NCBI GenBank assembly: GCA_023897205.1
Contig: JAHWDD010000008.1
Span: 3,162,001-3,226,000 of the forward strand
DNA length: 64,000 nt
Direction of reading: 5' to 3'
From: Exophiala sp. HKRS030
Taxonomy: Eukaryota > Ascomycota > Eurotiomycetes > Chaetothyriales > Herpotrichiellaceae
The position numbers and the translations under genes were made by a program. Below the pieces are notes generated by a model. It saw only the letters and a program-made list of their open reading frames with translations, did no database searches and was not told where the DNA came from. The first letter of the stretch is position 1. Each line of letters begins with the position of its first letter. Shown here in pieces: positions 1-11,940 of the stretch.

Positions 1-2717
1 CCAAGCCAAGCGCTAGACTCAAGGCGATGACATTGTACACCAAGATCCAAACAAGATTGAAGTGTATCTGGGCCATCGTCTCTTTTGCAATCAGGAATAG
101 AGCTGGGATGGAGTTGAGCTGGGACGAGAGAAGTACCACACTCCCTCCCGTGGTGAGGCATTGTTTACCATGAGCCATCATGATACCAACGTCTGCTGCG
201 GCAAGACTGGGAGCGTCATTGATACCGTCGCCGATCTGTGTAAATACTGCGGTCAGCCATATTGAGAGAGACCATTGCACCGCTTGAATAGAGACACATG
301 GACACATACCATTGCGACTTTTTCTCCTTGTTTTTGGAGCTTTTCAACGAGAAGAAGCTTTTCTGACGGAAGTGCACTTGTTGCAAGGACTGAGATACCT
401 AGCTGTGATGAGACGCGTTGAGCTTCTGCCTTGACGTCTCCGGTAGCCTGCGATAGAAATCAGATTTTCAACGAACAAATTCTTGCAAATTTCAAAGAGG
501 GGAGCCACAGCAGGCAACCGGACCGACTACGCACCATTGTAACGCTCAAACCTCGTTGTTGGAGCGCTTCGATAGCTTGCTTAGCATCGGATCGTATCTT
601 GTCCTACCCAGAATATGAGTACGTAGGGAAAATCTTGGGATTATTCCAAAGATGAGACTCACCTGTAACCTGAAAACGCCAGCGAACTCATCGTCAATGG
701 CGACGTAGACATTCAGTGCCTCTTTGGCCGCTTGCAGGTGTGGCTGCTCGACTATCTGTATGCCCATCGAGCTCAAGAACATGGCGTTACCAAGACAGAT
801 CCTCCTCCACGAGCTATCGCCGACGTCGACATCACAGCGGAGACCTTGGCCGACAACCTCTTCAAGGTTCTTCAAACCTCCAAATTCTTTATACTTTCGC
901 CACTGGGATTGGATGTTTTGGAGACAGCCACGGAACACGGCCAGACCTGCTGGACGAGCAACTCCATTTCGCTCTTCGGCTGCACAGACCAGGACACTGA
1001 GCTCTTCCCAACGATCACACCATGAGTCTTCAAGATCACAAGCAGCCATGTGAAGCTGGCCTTCGGTGACCGTTCCTGTCTTGTCCATCACGATGTGGCT
1101 GATTTCGTTTAGCTTCTCCATGTTGCGAGCACCTTCTACCATGAGGATACCCTTTCGGCGTGCCACATCTGTCACGAACAGAATTGGGAAGGTCAGCATT
1201 GTTCATTCATCCTGTGTAGGTTGAGAGTGGAGAGGAGTTTCTTGGTAGTACTCACCTACTCCTGCAGTAATGGCAACTGGAGTGGACAGACCCAGTGCAC
1301 ATGGACAAGATACTGCAAGGATCGTCATGGCTTTTCTAGCGGCAATGTTAATGCGCGCAAGGATGGAAAGTACAGAGGAGTCGGCCTCGCGAAAGGCAAT
1401 AACCGATCCAAAGATGGCCAATACGATTATCACGGTGACGAAGTATCGAATGACGATGTCGACATTCTGCTGCACCTGAACTTTACTTCCGATGGCTTCT
1501 TCGACCGTGTTGAGCATCTGGGTAAGAAAGGATCCTTGCTCGGTCTCGTGGATGATGGCGACCATACTGCCACTCCCGTTACGGGTACCGGCGAGGAGAA
1601 AATCTCCCGTCTTTTTGGTCTTGGGGAGAGACTCTCCCGTGATGATGGCCTCGTTGACCAAAGACGACCCGGAGAAGACGTAGCAGTCACAAGGGATGAT
1701 GGTGAAGGGCTCGATGCGGATTGTGTCCGACTTCCTGACCATGGAAGTCGGTATCAATTGCTGCTCAAAGGCTGTCAGCTAGAGGGATCTTCTCTATGTT
1801 GTCTCTCATCGACTCAAACTGACCTTGGTATCTGATAGCTTCACCCAGGATGTCTCTTCGATCAACGAATATAACGAGGCGAGCGCCTTTGTCCCCGTCC
1901 TCCGGGCTAACGCGTTCACGTACTTGCCGGCCGTGACCACCATGATCAGTCCGGCCGTCGTCTGCCAGTAGGTTTCTGCGCTGCCTGGATTGCTGCTTTG
2001 GTAGAACAGATTCAACAGTGAGAGCAAAATCCCAAGCGTGGAAGACAGTGTGACCAAAGTGTTCATGTTCATCGACCCTCTCTTGACCCTCGCCCATGTG
2101 CTCTTGTGCATCCACGCTCCATATCGTCCCCATATCAACACTGTCAGACATAAACATATCAATTGTGTGCCCCAAGGGGTGAGTAATCGATCCGAAAATC
2201 TCCTCAGACTGAGATATCGGAACATTCGGGAATTGTTGTTCACCAGTGAAAGTAAGCTGGATGTTCTGGCTAGTTTGTAGAATGAGTTCTTCAGTGTCTT
2301 CAATTCCTTTGTCTGCCGCAACAGCTCTGCACTCTCTCCCGCCGTTCTCTTGCCGGCGGTTGCTTCAAACCCGCAATCCTCCACGCACCTTCTCAGATCC
2401 TCGACTCTGACTTCAGGCCCATGAATGACCATAGCTTCATGGGTCAGAAGGGAGACTGACACTCTGTCGACTCCAGGGAACTCTGTGAGTGATCTTTCGA
2501 CCGCGTCAGTACAGGTAGAGCATGTCATCCCCGAGACCGATATGGTGTTTATGCCCGGCGGTGCAACGAGCTGCTGTTGTACGCCTCTCTTTGCATTTTG
2601 TGCCGTCTTGGAGGGATCTATTGTTTCGTTGTACTGCACCCGGATGTCTATATCCAACGTTTCGGCTGCATCGATGAGGCAAGATATCATAAAAACTGCA
2701 ATATAACAACACGCCAT
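1..2717 (-). CDS. Copper-transporting P1B-type ATPase (Ccc2-like), C-terminus beyond the window
   Basis: Predicted to pump Cu+ into the secretory lumen, as Ccc2-type ATPases do. Reading leftward, the protein has an N-terminal heavy-metal-associated domain with the copper ligand motif GMTCSTC. Next comes the membrane CPC motif in SCPCALG (about 1240-1290), the phosphorylated aspartate in DKTGT (about 1080) and the hinge motif GDGINDAP (about 190-235). These four motifs in this order define the family. Several introns interrupt the gene, one around 1758-1805 and one around 1200. The last transmembrane pair and stop codon lie left of base 1, so the gene is partial. Only one complete metal-binding domain is visible, while many fungal homologues have two or three. 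The ATG at 2717 could therefore be internal, with further exons upstream. The start is uncertain; the family is not. It is divergent from the alcohol dehydrogenase at 3266. Confidence 0.93.
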
Positions 2718-3265
2718 TTTGGCCCTCTGTGGAACGTCTTTGACGATGACGGGAAGAAGAAAAAAGGATTGGGGAGCCGGTTGGTAAGTCGCTTGAATGG
2801 TTTGAGGTCAATGAAGAACTAGATGTTGCTCGGTGCCGGTCGAAGTTCAGTCGTGGCGGTTGTGATGGCTATCGGAAATCACCAACATAGTTGAGCGAGG
2901 CCTTGCGCTCTATACACACACCGAGTTTGCCATGACCATTGCATAAAACAGACTGTCGCGACCTAAGCCCTGTGTATGATTCACAGTGACCCCGGAATAC
3001 CAAAGTGCCCCACCCGGTCCGTCCACAAGAACCTCTACAACAACATGTCTTCATCACGGGCGAGTCTGACTCGGTCCGACTCGCACCGACACACACTCTG
3101 TACGCAGCCTTGTGGACGAATCATGAGTGTTTTGGGTACGATAGATACCCCCATCACTTGAATCATCAACTTTGGCCACTGAACGATTGAAGGAAAAGGT
3201 TCCCTGAGGATTATACCTTCAACGAAAAGTTAATCCTCTTTCGGACGAGATCATCTTGGAGCCAA
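2718..3265. promoter_or_regulatory. Divergent intergenic region, copper ATPase / alcohol dehydrogenase
   Basis: This 548-bp gap lies between two divergent start codons and presumably holds both promoters. Short frames occur but none resembles a protein. I see no motif that I would assign to a named factor. An additional 5' exon of the ATPase could lie here. Confidence 0.4.
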
Positions 3266-4628
3266 ATGGCCACCGCACAAAAACTTCAAACAGAGGCTCT
3301 CGTGGTTGAGAAGGCCAAAGATGACTTCAAACTTATCACGGTCACAGTGGACCCTGTACTACGCTCGGACGAGGTGCTGGTCGAGATGAAGTACTCGGGA
3401 GTCTGCCACACCGTAAGTGGTGCGCTTCGCGTCGACTTTGAGTGGGAGAGGACAACTGATCAAGACAATAATATCAGGACATTGTATTTCAACGTGGATT
3501 GGTTCCTACGGTGAAATTCCCCGCCATCTTTGGTCACGAAGGTGCTGGTGTGGTGAAGGCGGTTGGGTCGGGAGTCAAGGACAAGAGCCTTCATCCTGGA
3601 GACTTTGTTCTACTTTCATTCAACGCGTGCGGAAAATGTGTCGAATGCTCCAAGGGTCAGCCAGCAAGGTGCCACGGCCATGTCGAGATCAATCACACTG
3701 CCAAACGCCCAGAAGATGGAAGCACCCCAACCGCCATGGCCGATGACGGGAGAAAAGTTTCATCCCAATTTTTTGGACACTCGTCCTTTTGCAGACTGTC
3801 GGTGGTAAAGGAGGCGTGCATCGTAAAATGTCCATATCCAGAGTCCATGGCGATCTTTGCGCCACTCGGGTGCGGGTTTCAAACGGGTGCCGGCACCATC
3901 ATGAACTCTTTCAAAGCGACAGAAAAAGATTCCGTTGTCATCTTCGGCCTGGGTAGCGTCGGCCTGACCGCGGTAATGGCAGCTGCATATCTAAAGGTAA
4001 GGCAGGTCATTGCCGTTGATCTAGTTCCGGTCAAGTTGAAGTTGGCCCAGGAGCTGGGAGCAACACACACCATAAACGGCAAAGACACGCCGGACACGGT
4101 TGCAGAGATCAAGCGAATCACGGAAGGTGGTGCGAACTACGCCATGGATTGCACGGGAGTGGTCAAAGTCATCGAGAACGCAATAGAATGCCTCTCTCCT
4201 TGTGGAAGCGCGGCGATGGTAGGAGTACCGGCAGCAGGCTCACGGCTACAACTCGATCCCCTTACCTTTCTGCTACAGAATAAAAGGCTGATTGGCACCA
4301 TCGAAGGAGACTCGGTGCCCTCAAAAGTGAGTAATGAGCAAGACGCAACCACAATACTACACCCAGTAAATACTTCAGAGGAGACCGACTGACTGATATT
4401 GGATTCGTCACAGTTTATACCACAGTTGATGGAATTGCACAAGACAGGAAACTTCCCGATAGATCGATTATGCAAGATTTACAACGTCAAAGACTTCCAC
4501 CAAGCCCTCGAAGATATTGAACAAGGGAAGGTAAGTACATTACCGAATCCAGCTGATGCCTCTGAAGGCAGGGACTTGAGATCTAATTTGCTGCGCAGGT
4601 GGTCAAGCCAATAATCCAATGGAGTTGA
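3266..4628 (+). CDS. Zinc-dependent medium-chain alcohol dehydrogenase, benzyl/aryl-alcohol type
   Basis: Predicted to oxidise a primary (aryl, allylic or terpenoid) alcohol to the aldehyde with NAD+. Four exons join cleanly: 3266-3412, 3478-4326, 4414-4530 and 4599-4628, giving 380 residues. Catalytic zinc ligands are in GVCHTD (C47) and FGHEGAG (H69). The structural zinc site has the standard spacing C-x2-C-x2-C-x7-C (CGKCVECSKGQPARC). The NAD-binding Rossmann motif is GLGSVG. The segment around HEGAGVV, the long insert after the structural site and the C-terminal ALEDIEQGK segment match the benzyl-alcohol dehydrogenase branch. Characterised bacterial geraniol dehydrogenases such as GeoA belong to this branch. 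The product is probably cytosolic, as no targeting signal is seen. The substrate is inferred only; the linalool dehydratase-like gene 2 kb away makes a terpenoid alcohol a reasonable guess. Confidence 0.92.
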
Positions 4629-5475
4629 GCGATCTTTGGCGTAGGAGAGGGAGTGACATGTCATTGAACTTGATATACCGTGCCTGTATTGCACTTGCCA
4701 TGTCAGCCTCTGGGGCTTGGATAGTTGTCCATAGATCCTCGTAGCATAAACTCAAGGGCTTTTGCAACCCGAAATGTCGGAAGATGACCCGAAGCATCAA
4801 CAAATATGAACCCGAGTTCGGACCTTGGGCTCCGTATCTTCTGTAGGCATGTCTCATGAGAACCCTAAAAGGTATCTCAGTCCACAATGGTGGTGAAAGA
4901 GGCTTACACGGGCAACACGGTCACAGGTAGTGATGTCAACTTCCTCAGGTGATATTGAATGCTAGGTCCGTGACGGGAACAACACTCGGGAGCTCACCGG
5001 TGCCGCAACCGACAGCGATTTGATTTGGTCATAGCACAAGTGATGATTTTTTCAAGTATGTGTTCAATGGTTCATCTACTAGTTCCAGAATATTGGCCAG
5101 CGGCCCCGGGATAGCCGGCCGCCCAGGGGAGCGAGGAGGGCCATTATGGAGGAGTTCCGGATTGGGTCGATCCTCCACATGATAACGCAATATATTGGCG
5201 AGAAACCATCGGGACATCATACCGTATATACTCGGACACGACTACGGCTCGTCAGCCGCCCGTATGACATCCGACGTGTTTGTTCCTCCTGCCGCGTACG
5301 GTGGGGAGCACCGGAGCTGGCCCGGTCGACCACCCGTGTCAAGCCCCCTGATCCCAGAATTGTTTGGGGTTAATTTGTTCGAAAAAAGGATTCTAAGCCA
5401 GGGTCATGGTATAGTATTGGTGCAGATTCCAAAAGAGCAACAAACGTGAGGACTCGAGGTAAAGCAACTAAAGTC
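4629..5475. other. Gene-poor gap with a possible methyltransferase remnant on the minus strand
   Basis: No intact gene is recognised in these 847 bp. On the minus strand a frame around 4985-5030 reads QIAVGCGTGELP, similar to motif I of class I SAM-dependent methyltransferases. It stops shortly after. Open minus-strand frames on either side (5029-5220 and 4603-4887) do not join into a convincing protein. This may be a decayed methyltransferase gene or chance. The promoter of the GFA gene must lie in the right part. Confidence 0.25.
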
Positions 5476-6043
5476 ATGGAAGGCGAATGTCTTTGTGGAG
5501 GGGTAAAAGTCACGCTAGAGGCCTCTCAGGACCCTCTGTCGTTCTATTGTCACTGCAAACATTGCCGTAAAGTCGCAGGAGGCTGTAAGTATCCTTGAGA
5601 GTGTGAAACAGACTGCCTACGGTTTCTCTAGACAGTCTACCCATGCCATAGGGGTTGTCGCTGACGCGCGGTGTTCAGTGGTGGGCGCCAACTTGTTGGT
5701 TGAACACGACAAGGTCAAAATCGTCGGAAAAGAATTCCTTCAAGTGTTTGAAGACAAGGGAACCGATAGTGGAGAAGTTCTTCATCGACATTTTTGCAAA
5801 CGTTGTGGAAAGTAAGGTCCAAACCAACAAAAAAGCATTATCACTTGAGAGTATTCTGACAAGAGTGGGAAAACCAGTCCAATCATGTCAACCACGAAAG
5901 TCTTGCCCAACCATATTGTTGTCAAGGCGGGAATCTTTCCTCAAGTCCCCAAGGTACAAGCAGAATGCTATACGAAGGACAAGCAAGCCTGGGAGCAGCC
6001 CGTGGACGGGGCGAAGCAGTTCCCCACCGCAATTGAAGCGTGA
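5476..6043 (+). CDS. GFA / CENP-V domain protein
   Basis: This is a small zinc protein of the glutathione-dependent formaldehyde-activating (GFA, Mss4-like) fold, 135 residues. Three exons are needed: 5476-5584, 5679-5811 and 5878-6043. Zinc ligands are visible as C5-x-C7 (CLCGG), C25-H-C27-x2-C30 (CHCKHCRK) and a late C-x2-C (CKRCGNPI). The middle segment with FEDKGTDSGEVLHRHFC is typical of the family. Each intron ends in CAG and has a CTGAC branch point about 20 bp upstream, which supports the model. Most fungal GFA proteins have no proven substrate; S-hydroxymethyl-glutathione formation is the namesake activity. It follows the alcohol dehydrogenase in the same direction. A role in handling an aldehyde or thiol adduct is possible but unproven. 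Confidence 0.85.
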
Positions 6044-6451
6044 GACAGTCGTTATTCCATAGGGCCGATGAATAACCATCACTATCTTAGAACACAATAC
6101 AACATATTCAGCGGTGAATCGATCGTAGTAGAAGCCTTGAACGCTCTAGACGCACTGAAGTTCAGATAGTGTCTTAATTGTGGCTAGCCAGATGGCAACT
6201 GCGTCGCACTCTGATGAGGAATGAAATCTGAGACACGTGATTGTTTTTTCTCTGATGATATATATATTCAGCAAAGAGCGGCTTTTGCTGCATACTGTAG
6301 GCTAGCTATCGGATGGGTGCAAGAAAGACTCTACTAGACATCGAAGCGATTATGTTCGAACAAACCCAACGCATCTATATTCATATTCTTTCTCATCCAT
6401 GTCTTATAATCATCCACATACATTCCCAGCGTCATATTTTGAAGAAAGCGT
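6044..6451. other. Intergenic region between convergent genes
   Basis: These 408 bp separate the 3' ends of the GFA gene and the linalool dehydratase-like gene. The stretch near 6240-6270 is AT-rich. I see no coding frame that resembles a protein. Confidence 0.4.
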
Positions 6452-8939
6452 TTAGGCCGGGCGGATTGACACTGGAGTACGGCCGTCAATGTGAACGTTG
6501 GCGGTGACACTGCCATTCTCATCGGCAACAAACTCTCCAGAGGATTCATCGGTAACCACATAGGTCTCGCCAGGCTCGAGTCGGGTAAACGTGAGCGGGA
6601 AGTCTCCAGCAGCCTTGCCATTGTAAAGAACGCAGTCCAGCTGGAGGCCATCTGGACTGTACGCCTTGGCAACGAGAACCTCGGGGAATGGGGCGTCGCT
6701 CAACAAGGGACCCTTGAGAGCGTTGGGAGCGGGGCCGTGAAGACTGGCGTTGGCGAGATCTTCGTGCCTGAGCATACGGGCCATGAGAGCAATGACTTGG
6801 GTGGTGGCCGACAAGCCCTTGTTGCGGAGAGAGCCGGTGGAAGTCGCCTCGACGGGGAAGAATTCATTGTCCAACTGATCCAGGGCGTCCTTTCGAACTT
6901 TTTCATCGCCGAATTCAGCGGCCGCGGCGGCAATATAGGCACGGATGGCACCTTCTCCGGCCTTGTAGTTTCCGGGATCCATCTTGTCAGCTCCCTTGAG
7001 ACCCTTGAGATGTAGCTTTCCCTTGTCGTCGTACGAAACAGTCTCCTTGCGAACCACTGCCCAATTTCGGTGGGCAATGTGTGGTAGACAAGCAGTGAGG
7101 AGCATGGCGACGATGCAGTCGTTGAGACTTCCGCAAAGACCTGGGATCTAAGACTTTTGTCAGTGGGGGGCGTCATGATGACAAGAATTCAGGGGAACAT
7201 ACAGTCATGCCGGTCAGTTCACTTCTGATAGGAAGCATTGTACCATCACGTTCGGTGAATTCCTCCTCCAAGGCCTTTTCAAAGCGGGGTCTGATTTTCT
7301 CGACGTAGTCCAAACCAAGGATTCGATCAGAGATGACAAGACTGGCGTAACCAAGAAGGCTGTGGAGACAAATGTTAGTTTGCTGCTGTTTTGGCAAAGA
7401 CGGACCAGGAGTCGTGACTTACTTGCACAGTGAGTAGGTCCAGTTGGGTTCACAGGGGTACAAGCAGTAGACATTCCGATCCATGTTGTCGATCAAGGCA
7501 TCGGCGAGCTCTTGGTAGTTCTTCTTGTAATGATTTCCCTCACCGATAACAAAATCTAAACTACCCTTCTCGTGGTAGGTACGGTCACCGGAAGCAGACT
7601 CCCACAGACCCATTGCGACACCCAAGTGACCAGTAAGCATCTGAGGAGTCAGTACAACACATTTCTCATCTGCAATAAAAACACTTACAATATTGTCCTG
7701 CTTGATAGGATCAAGGTCACTGGGGTTGAACTTGCCAAAGAGCTGTTCCCATTTCCAGTAGCTATACCCACGTCAGTATTTGGACCGGTAAATGGCTGAG
7801 AAAGACAAGAATACTTACTACATGATGCTCTTTGTCGTGCTCTTCTCGATGGCATTCTTGCAGGCCTGCAGAAGAGCTCCATGGTAGCCAGGAGCGTAGT
7901 GGGTCTGGTACAAAGCCAAGCTGTCAATCACACCGTAAAGCTGGTAGCGGACTGCTGCGGTCTGGAATTGATCGATCACATCGTGGTAGCTGAAGTCGTC
8001 AAACTCTGCAAGACCTCTCTCGATCATGTGCTGAACGAATCTGAGAGTATGCTCATCAAGCTCACGAGCTTCGGGAGGGGGAGCAGGAGTAGCGCTGGCC
8101 TGCACCCGGGCAACTTCCTTCATCAAGTACTTGTTTCTCGCCTGCTGTTTGGTGTACCCTGCGTTGCTTGCGTTGGCGCACTTGTACCAGATGTAGAGAA
8201 GTCCGGTGGTGCAAATTCCAGCCCACAGGTAGCCTGCCGGTTCGAAAAGTTGATCTTCTGCGAGAAACCCGGCGAGGGCTGCAGAACCGAAGTACAGTGC
8301 CAGTGGGAAGAAGACACCTCCCATGCCGAACCAGACCAGCATCACCAGAGGAATCAAAGCAACCGTGGCCACGAATGCAAGGAGAGAAGGGATGGTGGCG
8401 ACCGCGGTCAGACCAGCACCGGGGAACAAGAGACCCAAAGCTGCAGCTCTTCGTGTTGGATCTGCAGAATATCGGAAGACCCAGAGACCAAAGGCACTGA
8501 GACCAAGGTATTGATACATTGTCCTTTGCTGGTAATACTTCTTAACCATTCCCAATCCGGCCGATCGTGGAATGAGAACATCTTGTCGCCTGTGTCAGCC
8601 AGTTGACCGCATGTCGTTGTTGTTCCACGAAAACGTACCTGAAAGGGCGAAGGAAGCCATTCCTTTGCCGTGTGGGATCTTGACGTCGGCAACGGCCATA
8701 TCTTCAGGAGGGGGAGATTTCCCCAGAAGTTCACTCGAGGGCGGGGTAGGAGAACCAACATCATTGACGTGCCCATTCAGCTGAGCGCTTAATTTCCTAA
8801 TGTTGGTCCCATGGAACCCATTGACCTTGGAGTGTTCAAGCTTCTGAGGAGTAAGAAGCTCGGTAGTAGTCTGTGATGAATTGTCAGCAGCTTGTCAAAG
8901 ACGACGGAGAGCCAAACAAACACCTACTGAGACAGGCAT
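6452..8939 (-). CDS. Linalool dehydratase/isomerase-family protein with N-terminal membrane segments
   Basis: The family's founding enzyme interconverts geraniol, linalool and myrcene. The likely first exon starts at 8939 and encodes only about five residues. A Pro/Ser-rich second exon follows, then an exon from about 8570 with several hydrophobic segments, then the catalytic region. Family hallmarks are TGHLGVAMGLWE, whose His aligns with the catalytic His of the Castellaniella enzyme (KGHLNLMYGLY). CEPNWTYSLC places two cysteines nine residues apart, as in the bacterial catalytic pair CEPDNYFVQC. Also typical are YGVIDSLALYQTHYAPGYHGAL and the exon reading WKWEQLFGKFNPSDLDPIKQDN. The C-terminal third (6452-7105) is a family-specific domain. 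I could not place the equivalent of the catalytic Asp39. The membrane part differs from the secreted bacterial enzyme. It shares a divergent promoter with the exporter at 9438. Family membership is fairly sure; the terpene substrate is inferred. Confidence 0.85.
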
Positions 8940-9437
8940 CTTGAGGGTCTCTGCAGTTGACAACGTTTTGGGATAATTTCGCCCTTACTGGCGTACTCTG
9001 TTTCCAGATACTCTTTTATACAACTAGAAGCAGGCAGGAAAGACTTTGTCGACCCAGCCCCATCCCCGACAGAGGGACACTCCAGCCCCAATTCATTGAT
9101 TTTGCCATGTCATAGTCGGTCCGCGAACTGTGCTATAGTCATGATGGTCAATGTCAGGCTAGGAGATGGTGAGAATCAGTCGTGGTCGGAGGTCGGCTCG
9201 GAAGCGGTCGGTCGGGCGGTCGGGGCTTGGAATATAGAAACTGCCCTAAAACGCGGTCCGATATGCGGGTCGTTCGCCCGGGGGTCCGGGTTCAGGTCAG
9301 TCCACGGGCCTCCCGCTATTCCCCAGACTTCCCCAGGTATATAGAATTGCAGGGCCTTGCCACCCAAAACAGATGATTGCAAATGCATCGGTTATCAAAC
9401 TTTTCTGAAACCGTGCAAGAATCGATAGTCGTCGAAT
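8940..9437. promoter_or_regulatory. Divergent promoter, linalool dehydratase-like gene / TRI12-type exporter
   Basis: These 498 bp separate the two start codons. A TATA-like element (tatatag, 9338-9344) sits about 95 bp before the exporter ATG. A dense CGG cluster (9187-9223) lies near the middle. The arrangement suggests shared control of enzyme and transporter. Confidence 0.5.
9187..9223 (+). promoter_or_regulatory. Cluster of CGG triplets, candidate Zn2Cys6 regulator site
   Basis: Eight CGG triplets fall within 37 bp, several as TCGG direct repeats. More CGG/CCG triplets follow up to about 9300. Zn2Cys6 regulators bind paired CGG triplets. No particular factor is assigned. Confidence 0.4.
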
Positions 9438-11573
9438 ATGTCTGCCTCGGAGAATCACAAACGTGATCCAGATGAGAACATTGAGGCTGTGCCCACTGAG
9501 TTCCATCATAACGACCACCACCTCGGGATTGACCATCGCGCGAATGATGACCGAGTGGACGAAGCCAAGGGAAAAGATGCCGACGCAATTCCCAAGAGCT
9601 ATTGGTACTCTTGGAGGTTTCTGGGCACCATGTTTGCCATTGGTACGTCCTTCATGGGCGGGATCGGAGGTGAGTTTTGACTACTGAAAAATCTCTTACA
9701 AGATACAATCAAAGATCAAGAAAAGGCTTACATGGTCAACCCTGGCCTCGTTAGGTATTGCACTGATTTCACCGGTTCTCTCCGAGATCAATGCGGATAT
9801 TGGACCTTCACCAAACATCAATTGGGTCTCGTTGGTGAACCTATGCGGCGGTGCTGTCTTCTTCTTGATGGTTGGTCAGCTTTCTGATATCTTTGGACGA
9901 AGATGGTAAGGAAAGAATTCACTGTCTTACGGAGGGCAGGCTTGGTTTGCTGCGCAGGGCTAACAATATCGTAGGTTCTTCATCGTTGGGTGCGCTATCG
10001 CTCTCATCGGATCCATCATCGGTGCCACAGCTCATAATGTCAACACTCTCATTGGTGCAGAAGTGTTCCTGGGTATAGCGGTTGCATTTCAACAGTCGTT
10101 TTTCTGGGTCGTCGCCGAACTTGTGCCAATGCGCTGGAGATACATTGCAAACTCTTACTGCTACCTAATGACCACTCCCACCAGCCCTCTGGCTGCAAGA
10201 GTTGCCTATAGCTTTCAGAATTACCCAGGACAATGGCGCAACAGGTAACGCATCAATGAGCAAATTTTCGCTGTCGGCTTGCTGACTAGGACCCTAGCTT
10301 CTACATGTTGATTGCCATAAACACCGTCAGCATGATCTCCTGGTATCTCTTCTACCGTAAGTGTATTCACACACATCAGATGTCACATCTGTCACAGCAT
10401 GACTAACGCAATGCTCGTTTCACATAGATCCACCGACATTTGGTATGCTACATCGTCAAAAGGCGGCCAAGGATCTACTGGTCAACTTCGACTGGATCGG
10501 TCTCATTCTGTACAGTGGCAGTCTGTGCATCTTCATCTTCGGCCTCAACTGGGGTGGTGTTCTGTTGGTATTTCTGCCCCCCAGTCGGGCAAAGTACTGA
10601 CAGTGCTTGCAGATATCCATGGAAGTCGGCTTCAGTGATCGCAACGATGGTCGTAGGTGGCATCACTCTCTTTGCGGTCTTGCCAATGTACGAAATATGG
10701 GTACACAAGAAAGGCAAAGAACCATATCTGCCACTCCACCTGTTCAAAAATATTCGCTTCCAATCTGCCGCCTGGAACACCGGCATCGCTGCTGGCGTAT
10801 ACTACGGATTCGGTATCGTGTTCCCCCAGCTTGTCAGCACTGTCTATTACGGCAGAGGTGAGATCAGCGAGTACGATATTGGTACACTTGCCGGCCTTGT
10901 GCCCATGGCTTTTGTCTTTGCTCAGATGGTCCACGGCCCCATTGTCTGGTTCACAGGACCCAAGTGGGCCATGATTGTCTTCGCCATCATTGGCTGTGCA
11001 TTGTTGACCGCTGCGGCCGCGAACCTCAACGACATGGCTCTGACTCAAGGCCTCATCATTCCTGGAGCATTCGCCATGGGAATTGTCGAGTCTGTGTCGA
11101 TCACAACGTCAACCTTCCCCCTCAGATCACAGGAAGAGATCGGCCAAGGAGGTGGTCTGAGTGGCAGCACGCGTAACTTTGTCTCCGCTATCGCCGTGGC
11201 CATCTACACTGCGACACTCAGCAATCGCTTGGTTCAGACCATCCCGCAACAGGTTTACCCCGTTGCGAGGAGGATGGGACTGCCAGAGAGCTCGCTCTCA
11301 GCGCTTGCCTCTGCGTTGAAAGGGTCTGCATCATTCTCAGCTGTCGACGGCTTGACCCCAGCCATCCGGGAGGCAGTTCAGGAGCCCTACCGTCTTGCCT
11401 TTGTAGGTGCTTCGAAGACGGTGTTTTTGGTATCTCTCGCATTTTCGGGCACCGCAATCATTCTGGCTTGTTTCACAACCAACAATGATGAGAGCACGGC
11501 CAACTATGTTGCCGGAAACATTTACAATGCGAAGGAAGAGAAGATGGTGGAAAAGGAGTACTCTCATGCATAA
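9438..11573 (+). CDS. Major facilitator superfamily exporter, TRI12 / drug:H+ antiporter (14-TM) type
   Basis: A plasma-membrane efflux carrier of the fungal TRI12 family. The family was named for a trichothecene pump, but its members export many compounds. Exon 1 runs 9438-9669, exon 2 9755-9905, exon 3 from 9975, exon 4 from 10298 and exon 5 from 10428, and a long last exon ends at 11573. A charged cytosolic N-terminus of about 60 residues precedes the first membrane helix. GQLSDIFGRRW is the loop 2-3 signature of the superfamily. FDWIGLILYSG and LNWGGVLYPW are typical of this branch. The late GGGLSGSTRNFVSAIAVAIY segment is also characteristic. The acidic/basic tail carries no motif that I recognise. 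The divergent partner is the linalool dehydratase-like gene. Export of a toxic terpenoid or intermediate is a plausible but unproven role. Confidence 0.9.
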
Positions 11574-11940
11574 GCACGATAACGTGCTTTGATAGGTAGA
11601 GGATGGATACCTTGGCTTTGAGTGCATGGTCTGATGTCGATGAGAGCCAAATGTTTGGATGTTTTGGAGCCTCGAGGGGCAAACTGTCTGAGCGAGGACA
11701 GTTTTTGCGCCCCCGGGGTCCAGTGTAAAAGTATTCTTCTGTGGGACGAGAGCATCTTGAGGAAATATTCCACGAGCAAATTATCTTCTTGACAACTAGC
11801 GTCTTGATAGATATGTTTATGACACTGTCTGTTCTAGAAGTAGGCTAGATGTGATGTATTGTATTCACTATCATCGACTACATAGAAACTCGAATGGGTA
11901 CAGGGATGAAGCCAGCAGTGGGAAAAAATCACACTATCAA
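11574..11940. other. Intergenic region between convergent genes
   Basis: These 367 bp lie between the 3' ends of the exporter and the C2H2 regulator. No convincing coding frame is seen. Confidence 0.4.

Noticed and set aside
1221..1835. Long plus-strand frame within the copper ATPase
   Set aside because: It is the antisense shadow of the conserved CPC-containing exon.
9438..11573. TRI12-type carrier as a sign of a trichothecene or other toxin cluster
   Set aside because: No terpene cyclase, polyketide synthase or peptide synthetase is seen. TRI12-type carriers are widespread and not toxin-specific.
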